Below, piece by piece: positions 6,327-11,830 of a stretch of DNA of 11,830 nucleotides. The position numbers were made by a program, and so were the translations under genes. The first letter of the stretch is position 1. Each line of letters begins with the position of its first letter. The notes below the pieces were generated by a model, which was not told where the DNA came from, did not search any database, and saw only the letters and a program-made list of their open reading frames with translations. The stretch is from Acidobacteriota bacterium. Lineage in GTDB: Bacteria; Actinomycetota; Actinomycetes; Actinomycetales; Micrococcaceae. The stretch lies in contig JABBNV010000049.1 in assembly GCA_019352125.1 (NCBI GenBank), forward strand, positions 2,396-14,225. The letters run 5' to 3'.

Positions 6327-8054
6327 TTAACTTACCAAGTCGTCCTTGATCACATTGCCGTCCGCATCGGTTACGATGCAGTCAATCCGGCGGTCGTCGT
6401 TCTTATCCCAGCTTGCCTGGGTGGGGTAGGCAAAGCTCATCTTGAGGGTGTAATTGTTTGAAGCGGCATTCAAGGTGACGGCCTTGCACACGTCCTGAGC
6501 CTTTACCCGCATAGCATCAACCCCGGGGTAGTTGGCATCCTCAGTGTCTTCTTGGGACTTCACTAGCTGGGCATTGTGCGGGACTGTGCACTCAACAATG
6601 TCCGTCTTGGAGTTCACGTCCTTGTAGTCCCTGAAGCAGTCGCCTTCCAGCCACTCGCTGGGTCCAGCTTGCGGCAGGATCACGCCTTTTTGCGAACCGG
6701 CCGAGCTGGACGGAGTCGCGCTTGAGGTGGACGGACTCATAGTGCTACTTGAGGGGGCCGATGAGCTGACGGTGGCCTCTGCATTTGCGGGTGTGGACCT
6801 TCCTTCGCTGGCGGAAGTCGCTGCACCGATGAGCAGGCTGATCACCAGCCAGATTCCCAGGCCCAAGATGAGCAAGGTGCCCACTACTACACCAAGAATG
6901 ATGAACAGCTTCTTGTTGCTCGTGTTTGCGGGCGGCTGTCCACCAGGTCCGTTCTGCTGCCCAAACTGGTTGTTATTCCAGTTGGTGGGCGGTTGGCCGC
7001 CCTGTCCGCCTTGACCACCCTGACCTGGCTGTCCACCAGAGTAGCCTGGGCTGCCTGGGTAACCAGAGGCGTTGGCGGTGGGGGCACCGGGAATAGCCGG
7101 AACAGCTGGGCCACTCGTGCGCTGGCTCGGGTAACCCTGTGCCGGCTGGTTGGGCTGTTGGCCTGTCGGGCTAGGCCAGCCCTGACGCTGCCACGGCGGT
7201 TGCTGCTGATCCTGTTGGCCGGGCTGCTGAGGTTGGCCGGGCTGGCCTGGTTGCTGAGGCTGCCCTTGCTGGCCAGCTGGGCTCTGCCATACTGGCTGCT
7301 GCCCCTGCTGCCCCTGCTGCCCATACTGGCCGGGCTGCTGCGGTTGAGCCGGTTGCCCCGGCTGCTGACCCCATGCGGGAAATCGTTGGGTTGGTGCAAA
7401 CGTATTGTTGATCCGTTCCGTGGGCTGTCCAGCTGCGCCGGAATCTTCGGATGCACTAGCCTGCGGAGTCTGCCATGCTGCGGTGCCAGAGCCAGTCCGC
7501 CAGGAGTTCTGCGGATCCTTGGAGGATCCGTCGCCCTCATCATCAGGCGAGGCTGGAGCATCAGGTGAGACTGGAGCGGCAGGCGGGGTTGCTGGTCGTG
7601 CCGGTGCAGCGGGTTGGGCGGGTGCTTGCCCGGGAGCATGCTCCGACGGCGTGGCCGGACTAGCAGGCTCAGCAGGCTTCGAGGTTTCTGCCGGGGTGGC
7701 TGCCGCGGCAGGGGCAACATCCGGAGTAGCGGGGGCGTTGAACGTGTCGCCACCCACCAGGGTGCCCGCGGTCTGAGCTTCCTTCTCCACCTGCGCGGCC
7801 TCTGCGGCGGCCTCATTCAGGGAGGCTCTTTCTGCAACATCGGAGCTGATGGCGGCTTCGCCCAGAGTGGGTTCGCCGCCCAGCTGTGGCTCTGCAAACT
7901 GAATGTCGTTGGCAGCAGCAGACTCGGCAGCGCTCGAATCCGCCGGTGAATTACTCTCGGACTCCGGTGAGCTGCCCCCGGAATCTGTGCCGCCGTCGTA
8001 CTCAGGATTTTTGTTGTCAGCCTGGCCGTTCTGGCCCTCATTGCCAGCAGTCAT
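6327..8054 (-). CDS. Pro/Gln/Gly-rich single-span membrane protein with Septum_form-like C-terminal domain
   Basis: A 575-aa protein in three parts. Residues 1-380 are low complexity: first acidic, Ser/Ala-rich and Ala/Pro-rich, then from about 225 a Gln/Pro/Gly stretch built of PGQPQQPGQ-like units. Residues about 383-410 form one hydrophobic helix preceded by NKK. A Ser/Thr/Pro-rich linker follows, then about 110 residues resembling the Septum_form family: GDCF (Cys473), VECTVPHNAQ (Cys489), Cys523, and RRIDCIV (Cys559). The four cysteines could form two disulfides outside the cell. The likely topology is a disordered cytoplasmic N-terminus and an external C-terminal domain. A role in division or envelope is suggested only by the family name. 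The start is uncertain: ATG 8054 has GGGGG 5 nt before it; ATG 8075 and ATG 8105 are in-frame alternatives, the last lying in a 14-bp tandem repeat. The gene converges on clpB. Confidence 0.75.
   Translation of the reverse strand: MTAGNEGQNGQADNKNPEYDGGTDSGGSSPESESNSPADSSAAESAAANDIQFAEPQLGGEPTLGEAAISSDVAERASLNEAAAEAAQVEKEAQTAGTLVGGDTFNAPATPDVAPAAAATPAETSKPAEPASPATPSEHAPGQAPAQPAAPARPATPPAAPVSPDAPASPDDEGDGSSKDPQNSWRTGSGTAAWQTPQASASEDSGAAGQPTERINNTFAPTQRFPAWGQQPGQPAQPQQPGQYGQQGQQGQQPVWQSPAGQQGQPQQPGQPGQPQQPGQQDQQQPPWQRQGWPSPTGQQPNQPAQGYPSQRTSGPAVPAIPGAPTANASGYPGSPGYSGGQPGQGGQGGQGGQPPTNWNNNQFGQQNGPGGQPPANTSNKKLFIILGVVVGTLLILGLGIWLVISLLIGAATSASEGRSTPANAEATVSSSAPSSSTMSPSTSSATPSSSAGSQKGVILPQAGPSEWLEGDCFRDYKDVNSKTDIVECTVPHNAQLVKSQEDTEDANYPGVDAMRVKAQDVCKAVTLNAASNNYTLKMSFAYPTQASWDKNDDRRIDCIVTDADGNVIKDDLVS
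6960..7380 (-). repeat. Imprecise PGQPQQPGQ-type coding repeats
   Basis: DNA encoding the Gln/Pro/Gly-rich part of the membrane protein consists of short degenerate repeats, such as runs of GGCCGGGCTGCTGAGGTTG-like units near 7200-7260 and CTGCTGCCC units near 7300-7325, plus a Gly/Gln stretch near 6980-7050. Such tracts can change in copy number by slippage. Confidence 0.6.
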
Positions 8055-8087
8055 CACTACCCCCGTGCCTTTCATCGCTCTTTCGTT

Positions 8088-8115
8088 ACACCGCTTCTGC
8101 AACACCGCTTCTGCA
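8088..8115. repeat. Perfect 14-bp tandem duplication
   Basis: ACACCGCTTCTGCA occurs twice back to back (8088-8101 and 8102-8115), just upstream of the likely start of the membrane protein gene. The outermost in-frame ATG (8105) falls inside it, which argues that the ATG is not the true start and that this is leader DNA. Confidence 0.75.
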
Positions 8116-8397
8116 CCGTCAGCGAGTAAAGTTTCAGCGCCTATCTGGGCGCCAAATGACGCATTCTTTGCCCAAAATGCCGTATTTGCAGTGCTCGTTC
8201 CCTCGACTCTACCGAATTGATACCCCTTCGTGGCGGGAACTTCAGCTTTCGCCGTGGGGAGAACTGCCCATGCATGTCAGCAAGCCTCGCTTAAAACATG
8301 TAATCTAGACATACGACAAATTGACCGAAATTTCCGAAGGCCTCGCTCATAGCCTGAGCGACCACCTCCGGTCCAAGTGTAAAAAGGGGGTCACGCC
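8106..8397. promoter_or_regulatory. Divergent intergenic region with several dyads
   Basis: About 290 bp between two genes read outward, without a recognisable ORF; it must hold promoters for both. Visible elements are GCGCC-TATCTG-GGCGC near 8137-8152; an imperfect hairpin at 8153-8188 (CAAAT...ATTTG with inner ACG/CATT pairing); an AT-rich block near 8291-8315 with a TAATCT hexamer (8301-8306) and an ATGT...ACAT dyad around TCTAGA; a GAAATTTC palindrome (8327-8334); and a perfect 7-bp hairpin at 8343-8361. TAATCT is the best -10 candidate for the DUF3073 gene, but its -35 is poor. Confidence 0.45.
8343..8361 (+). other. Stem-loop in the leader of the DUF3073 gene
   Basis: TCGCTCA (8343-8349), loop TAGCC, TGAGCGA (8355-8361): a perfect 7-bp stem about 37 nt before the start codon and 22 nt before the ribosome binding site. 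There is no T-run, so it is not a terminator. It could stabilise the mRNA or be a protein site; unassigned. Confidence 0.45.
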
Positions 8398-8637
8398 ATG
8401 GGGCGCGGCCGTCAAAAGGCGAAGGCAACCAAGCAGGCTCGGGATATTAAGTACTATTCCCCGAACACTGACTACACAGCGCTGCAGCGTGAGCTCGGTG
8501 CTACGGATAGGCATGTGTCCAGCCGGTTCGCAGATGACCCCACGGAAGTGGACTATTCTGCGTACGCGGACAAGTATGCCGATGATCAATTTGATGACGA
8601 CGGTGACGACGAGCTGGATAGCCGCCGCATCAGTTAG
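8398..8637 (+). CDS. DUF3073 family protein
   Basis: A 79-aa highly charged protein, intact. It opens MGRGRQKAKATKQARDIKYY followed by SPNTDYTALQREL, the hallmark of DUF3073, and ends in an acidic Asp-rich tail (DDQFDDDGDDELD) before RRIS. The N-terminus is strongly basic and the C-terminus strongly acidic, with no membrane segment. The function is unknown as far as I know; the family is actinobacterial. GGGGG (8386-8390) lies 7 nt before the ATG and supports the start. It is convergent with purM and ends in its own intrinsic terminator, so it forms a single-gene unit. The basic head might bind nucleic acid, but that is only a guess from charge. Confidence 0.9.
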   Translation: MGRGRQKAKATKQARDIKYYSPNTDYTALQRELGATDRHVSSRFADDPTEVDYSAYADKYADDQFDDDGDDELDSRRIS

Positions 8638-8657
8638 CTAGCAACACTTTTTACGAT

Positions 8658-8721
8658 GGTGGCCGCCGTCGTTACTGCTCTCCTTAGGGAAACAGCTAAC
8701 GACGGCGGCCACCGCTTTTTT
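8658..8721 (+). terminator. Strong intrinsic terminator after the DUF3073 gene
   Basis: Perfect 17-bp inverted arms (8658-8674 and 8697-8713, starting GGTGGCCGCCG) enclose a 22-nt loop that can pair further (CTG...CAG with one bulge). GC and then six T (8716-8721) follow. The T-run is on the plus strand only, and its last two bases are the first two of the reverse-complemented purM stop codon (8720-8722). No matching U-run exists for the minus strand, although the stem could still slow purM transcripts. Confidence 0.88.
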
Positions 8722-9868
8722 ACGTGTATGCGTTGACCATTCGCACGGCTCCGCCGTCCACGCCCTTGGCGCCCTGAACATAATCCGAGCCGGCTGCTGC
8801 GGCTTCTGCGGTGTTGGCACCTACAGTGCCCATCACCCAGGCAGGGACCCCGCGCTCATTCAAACGGGCGACGGCGGCATCGGCGGCTTGGGCGCTCACA
8901 ATGGCCACCATGCCAACGCCCACGTTGAGCGTCCGTTCCAGATCCGGTAGGGGAACGTTGCCCAGCTCGGATACGAGTTCGAAGATAGCGGGCAACTCCC
9001 ACGTGGAACGGTCCACTGTAGCCAACAAGCCCTGCGGAAGAACGCGAGCCAGGTTGGCAGCTAAACCACCGCCGGTCACGTGGCTGAAGGCGTGAACGCC
9101 GGCAACAGCGGCAACAGGAAAGGTACGTGCTAGATCCAGGCAATCGGCGGCGTAAACGCGGGTGGGTTCCAGCAACTCTTCACCCAGAGTGCGGCCCAAT
9201 TCACTCACCTGACGGTCCAAGGCCCAGCCGGCATGGTTGATCACGCGGCGCACCAGGGAGTAGCCGTTGGAATGAAGGCCGGAAGAGGCCATCGCGATGA
9301 CGACGTCGCCATCCCGAACGCGGTCCGGGCCCAGCAGGTTGTCTGCCTCAACGATGCCGGTAGCGGCGCCGGCCACGTCGTACTCAGTCTCGGCCAGCAG
9401 CCCAGGGTGCTCAGCGGTTTCGCCACCCACTAACGCGGTGCCAGCTACGGAGCAGGCAGCGGCAATACCGCTCACAATCCCAGCAATGCGTTCCGGAACC
9501 ACCTTCCCGCAGGCAATGTAATCGGTCATGAACAGCGGTTCGGCACCAACCACCACAATGTCATCTACCACCATGCCCACCAGATCAAAGCCGATGGTGT
9601 CGTGGATATCCATGGCCTGAGCAATGGCTACCTTGGTGCCCACCCCGTCTGTGGAGGTGGCCAGTAGTGGCCTGCTGTACTTCAACAATGCGGATGCGTC
9701 GTAGAGCCCGGCGAATCCACCCACACCGCCCAGCACCTGAGCTCCGTGGGTGGCCTTGATGGCACCCTTCATGAGCTCTACTGCGCGGTCACCTGCTTCA
9801 ACATCTACCCCAGCACTCGCATACGTGATTGAGGTGGCAGCGTCCGCAGACCCGTGAGCCGTGGTCAT
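8720..9868 (-). CDS. purM: Phosphoribosylformylglycinamidine cyclo-ligase (AIR synthetase)
   Basis: A 382-aa PurM, which closes FGAM to aminoimidazole ribonucleotide using ATP, the fifth step of de novo purine synthesis. Conserved blocks in order: YASAGVDVEAGDRAV, GGFAGLYD, the STDGVGTKV loop, GFDLVGMVVDDIVVVGAEPL with the paired aspartates, ACGK, the GGETAEHPGL glycine-rich ATP-binding motif, SSGLHSNGYSLVRRV, HVTGGGLAANL, and the C-terminal GVGMVAIV. It is longer than E. coli PurM (345 aa), with extra residues at the N-terminus and in the Ala/Gly-rich tail (TVGANTAEAAAAGSDYVQG). The ATG at 9868 overlaps the purF TGA as ATGA and has AAGGAG 5 nt upstream, so the two are translationally coupled in one operon. 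Confidence 0.97.
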   Translation of the reverse strand: MTTAHGSADAATSITYASAGVDVEAGDRAVELMKGAIKATHGAQVLGGVGGFAGLYDASALLKYSRPLLATSTDGVGTKVAIAQAMDIHDTIGFDLVGMVVDDIVVVGAEPLFMTDYIACGKVVPERIAGIVSGIAAACSVAGTALVGGETAEHPGLLAETEYDVAGAATGIVEADNLLGPDRVRDGDVVIAMASSGLHSNGYSLVRRVINHAGWALDRQVSELGRTLGEELLEPTRVYAADCLDLARTFPVAAVAGVHAFSHVTGGGLAANLARVLPQGLLATVDRSTWELPAIFELVSELGNVPLPDLERTLNVGVGMVAIVSAQAADAAVARLNERGVPAWVMGTVGANTAEAAAAGSDYVQGAKGVDGGAVRMVNAYT

Positions 9869-11421
9869 ACCGTCTCCTTCTTGTCATCATCCGTGAGCAG
9901 TGTTTCAAGATCCGCATCAGGGCCGGGATCGCAGCCATCGGCACCCTTGTGATTGCCAGCGGTGCGTTCCAATAGGTTCTTGCCCAGCCTGTCCGCGCTG
10001 GGCAGCTCAATGGGGTACTTGCCGGTGAAGCAGGCGGTGCACAGGCGTTCGCGTGGTTGCTGCGTTGCGCCGATCATCCCGTCTTCGGAGATGTACGCCA
10101 GTGAATCCGCAGCAATGGACTTGCTGATTTCCTCTACCGCGGCACCGTTGGCAATGAGCTCGGCTCGGGATGCAAAGTCGATGCCGTAGAAGCATGGCCA
10201 GCGCACAGGCGGGGAAGAGATCTTTACGTGTACCTCAGCTGCGCCGGCTTCCCGGAGCATGCGCACCACAGCGCGTTGGGTGTTGCCACGAACAATTGAA
10301 TCGTCCACCACCACAATGCGCTTGCCACGGATCACCGATTCCAGAGCGTTGAGCTTGAGCCGGATTCCCAACTGTCGCAGGGTCTCTGAGGGCTGAATGA
10401 ATGTGCGCCCCACGTAGGCGTTCTTGACGAAACCGTGTGCAAAGGGAATTCCGGATTCTTCGGCATACCCTACGGCTGCGGGGGTGCCGGATTCCGGCAC
10501 CGGAATCACAATGTCCGCTTCTACGGTGTTCTCTCGGGCCAGCTGGCGGCCCATTTCAACGCGGGATTCGTAGACGGAACGGCCTGCAATGTTTGCATCG
10601 GGGCGGGCCAGGTACACATACTCGAAAACGCAACCGGCCGCCGTCGTCGGCGCAAAACGATGCGTGCGAATACCGTCTTCGTCGATGGCAATGAACTCGC
10701 CGGGGTCAATTTCACGAATGAAGCTGGCGCCCACCGTGGCTAGCGCGGCTGCCTCGCTGGCAACGACCCAACCGCGCTGCAGGCGGCCCAACACCAGCGG
10801 CCGGACGCCGTGGGCGTCGCGGGCGGCGTAGAGCGTACCTTCATCCATGAATACGAAGCAGAATGCGCCCTTGATCTTGGGCAGCAGGTCCATGGCGGTT
10901 TCTTCCAGGGAATGTTCACCGTCGCCCTGCAGCAGGGTAGTCACCAACGCCGTATCGGAGGTGTTTCCCTGCGCCATTTCGCCGGACTTTGGCTGTCCGT
11001 GGCGTTCCAGCACCAGCTCATAGAGTTCAGCGGTGTTGGTGAGGTTTCCGTTGTGCGCCAGTGCCACGGTGCCGGACCCGGTGGCGCCCAGCGTTGGCTG
11101 TGCGTTAGCCCACGTAGATGAACCCGTGGTGGAGTAGCGGCAGTGTCCCACCGCCAGATGGCCCGCCAAAGCGTTCAGCGTAGGCTCGTCAAACACCTGT
11201 GAGACCAAGCCCATGTCCTTATAGACACTGATGCGCTTGCCGTCACTGGTGGCGATGCCCGCCGACTCTTGACCACGGTGCTGCAGTGCATACAGGCCGT
11301 AATAGCTTAGTTTTGCAACCTCTTCGCCGGGTGCCCAAACACCAAAGACGCCGCAGGCATCCTGCGGGCCCTTCTCGCCGGGTAAAAGATCATGGGATAG
11401 TTGTCCGTCTCCGCGTGCCAC
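9865..11421 (-). CDS. purF: Amidophosphoribosyltransferase
   Basis: A 518-aa PurF that makes 5-phosphoribosylamine from PRPP and glutamine, the committed step of purine synthesis. It is of the Bacillus type: 22 propeptide residues, then the Ntn catalytic Cys23 in DACGVFGV; the glutaminase half has YALQHRGQESAGI, GHCRYSTTG, LAHNGNL and GNTSDTA; the transferase half has the PRPP loop VVVDDSIVRGNT at 370-381. Four cysteines suit a 4Fe-4S cluster: Cys264, Cys410, Cys461 and Cys464 (LCTACF). The start is GTG at 11421. An in-frame TGA lies five codons upstream, so no longer protein is possible. There is no Shine-Dalgarno sequence, but GATAAT sits 6 nt upstream. The end overlaps purM by 4 bp. The last 35 residues are acidic and look variable. 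Confidence 0.97.
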   Translation of the reverse strand: MARGDGQLSHDLLPGEKGPQDACGVFGVWAPGEEVAKLSYYGLYALQHRGQESAGIATSDGKRISVYKDMGLVSQVFDEPTLNALAGHLAVGHCRYSTTGSSTWANAQPTLGATGSGTVALAHNGNLTNTAELYELVLERHGQPKSGEMAQGNTSDTALVTTLLQGDGEHSLEETAMDLLPKIKGAFCFVFMDEGTLYAARDAHGVRPLVLGRLQRGWVVASEAAALATVGASFIREIDPGEFIAIDEDGIRTHRFAPTTAAGCVFEYVYLARPDANIAGRSVYESRVEMGRQLARENTVEADIVIPVPESGTPAAVGYAEESGIPFAHGFVKNAYVGRTFIQPSETLRQLGIRLKLNALESVIRGKRIVVVDDSIVRGNTQRAVVRMLREAGAAEVHVKISSPPVRWPCFYGIDFASRAELIANGAAVEEISKSIAADSLAYISEDGMIGATQQPRERLCTACFTGKYPIELPSADRLGKNLLERTAGNHKGADGCDPGPDADLETLLTDDDKKETV

Positions 11422-11427
11422 GGTCCA

Positions 11428-11433
11428 ATTATC
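11428..11433 (-). promoter_or_regulatory. Putative purF -10 element (leaderless)
   Basis: GATAAT on the minus strand, 5 of 6 matches to TATAAT, ends exactly 6 nt before the GTG start of purF. Transcription would begin at that G and give a leaderless mRNA. The 50-bp gap to the upstream gene leaves no room for a riboswitch or leader. No clear -35 box. Confidence 0.5.
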
Positions 11434-11471
11434 TCACGGCGGGCAGGGGAAGGACGACGGCGGCAGTCACC

Positions 11472-11830
11472 TTATTGTTCAGCGCTGTCTGCTTCTTCGC
11501 CGGGTGCGGCATCGGGTGCGGCCTCCACTATTGCGCGCTGTGACCGCCGAACGCTCACGCGGTCAAGGATGATGGCAGCAAATGCTCCTACCCCGACGCC
11601 CAGCATGCCAAAAATGACGGCAAAGAAGCCAAAAACCGTGCTGCGGTCAAATTGGACACTGCCCGGTCCGGCCAGGGTAACGATGGCTGCCACTAGTACT
11701 CCCAGCACGGCACCCGCCACCAGAAAAGGCACAATTCGCGGGGCCCGGCGCACGGTCACAGTGCGGCGCTCGGGAGCGGATTGAATCCTGGAATCCGGCG
11801 TCGAGTCACCCGCGGAATCAACCGCTGGAT
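11472..11830 (-). CDS. Small two-helix membrane protein, 3' part (partial at right edge)
   Basis: The frame is open from the right edge to TAA at 11474-11472. Translation from the edge reads PAVDSAGDSTPDSR and continues through ERRTVTVRRAPR into a first hydrophobic helix (IVPFLVAGAVLGVLVAAIV), a short loop (GPGSVQFDRS), a second helix (VFGFFAVIFGMLGVGVGAFAAIIL) and a tail DRVSVRRSQRAIVE... rich in Glu and Ala. A GTG at 11759 is possible, but the open frame and the ERR-TVTVRRAPR context make an upstream start outside the window more likely, with a short disordered acidic head. I do not know a function. I recall similar small membrane proteins next to purF in Arthrobacter relatives. It lies 50 bp before purF on the same strand, but purF appears to have its own promoter. 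Confidence 0.7.
   Translation of the reverse strand, partial: PAVDSAGDSTPDSRIQSAPERRTVTVRRAPRIVPFLVAGAVLGVLVAAIVTLAGPGSVQFDRSTVFGFFAVIFGMLGVGVGAFAAIILDRVSVRRSQRAIVEAAPDAAPGEEADSAEQ

Noticed and set aside
7180..7380. CRISPR-like or satellite repeat array
   Set aside because: Units are short, irregular, in frame and code for PGQPQQ peptides; there are no constant repeats with unique spacers.
6887..7816. Minus-strand 309-codon frame and plus-strand 191-codon frame within the membrane protein gene
   Set aside because: Shadows of the Pro/Gln/Gly repeats with biased Arg/Pro or Leu content. The chosen frame has a transmembrane helix and a family-like four-Cys domain.
11422..11471. Purine riboswitch or attenuator before purF
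   Set aside because: Only 50 bp are available, no strong stem is seen, and the -10-like box sits directly at the start codon.

Overview
The window looks like chromosomal DNA of a high-GC Gram-positive bacterium (Actinobacteria), most like the Arthrobacter/Micrococcaceae group. This rests on protein content recognised by eye, not on a search: a DUF3073 protein, a septum-formation-type membrane protein, a PurF with propeptide and Fe-S cysteines, a DUF222/HNH-type nuclease remnant, and a HAIR-like (HspR) operator in front of clpB. GC is clearly above 50% but not extreme.

Layout, left to right. (1) 1-374, minus: 5' part of deoD (purine nucleoside phosphorylase), running off the left edge. (2) 577-1443, minus: a two-domain DUF4031 + HD-family protein. 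(3) 1478-3506: a decayed stretch with three broken genes in a row: an HNH nuclease fragment (minus), an MFS transporter without its N-terminus and with a frameshift (plus), and a ribokinase with an internal out-of-frame deletion (plus). (4) 3632-6265, plus: intact clpB, preceded by an inverted repeat fitting the HspR-binding HAIR element and followed by a perfect 50-bp palindrome. (5) 6327-8054, minus, convergent with clpB: a large Pro/Gln/Gly-rich single-span membrane protein with a C-terminal Septum_form-like domain. (6) 8106-8397: divergent intergenic region with several dyads. (7) 8398-8637, plus: DUF3073 protein with a strong intrinsic terminator. (8) 8720-11421, minus: purF-purM, coupled by an ATGA overlap. 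(9) 11472-11830, minus: 3' part of a small two-helix membrane protein that runs off the right edge.

How the genes fit together. PurF (first step) and PurM (fifth step) act in de novo purine synthesis, and DeoD in purine nucleoside salvage. DeoD releases ribose-1-phosphate. The broken MFS + ribokinase pair beside it may once have been a ribose or nucleoside uptake and phosphorylation module, now lost by reductive decay. ClpB is the heat-shock disaggregase under likely HspR control. I see no mobile element with ends, no CRISPR, no tRNA or rRNA, and no convincing new multi-gene system. The most informative parts are the decay record at 1478-3506, the clpB operator, the 50-bp palindrome, and a shared promoter layout suggesting leaderless mRNAs for deoD, the HD gene and purF.
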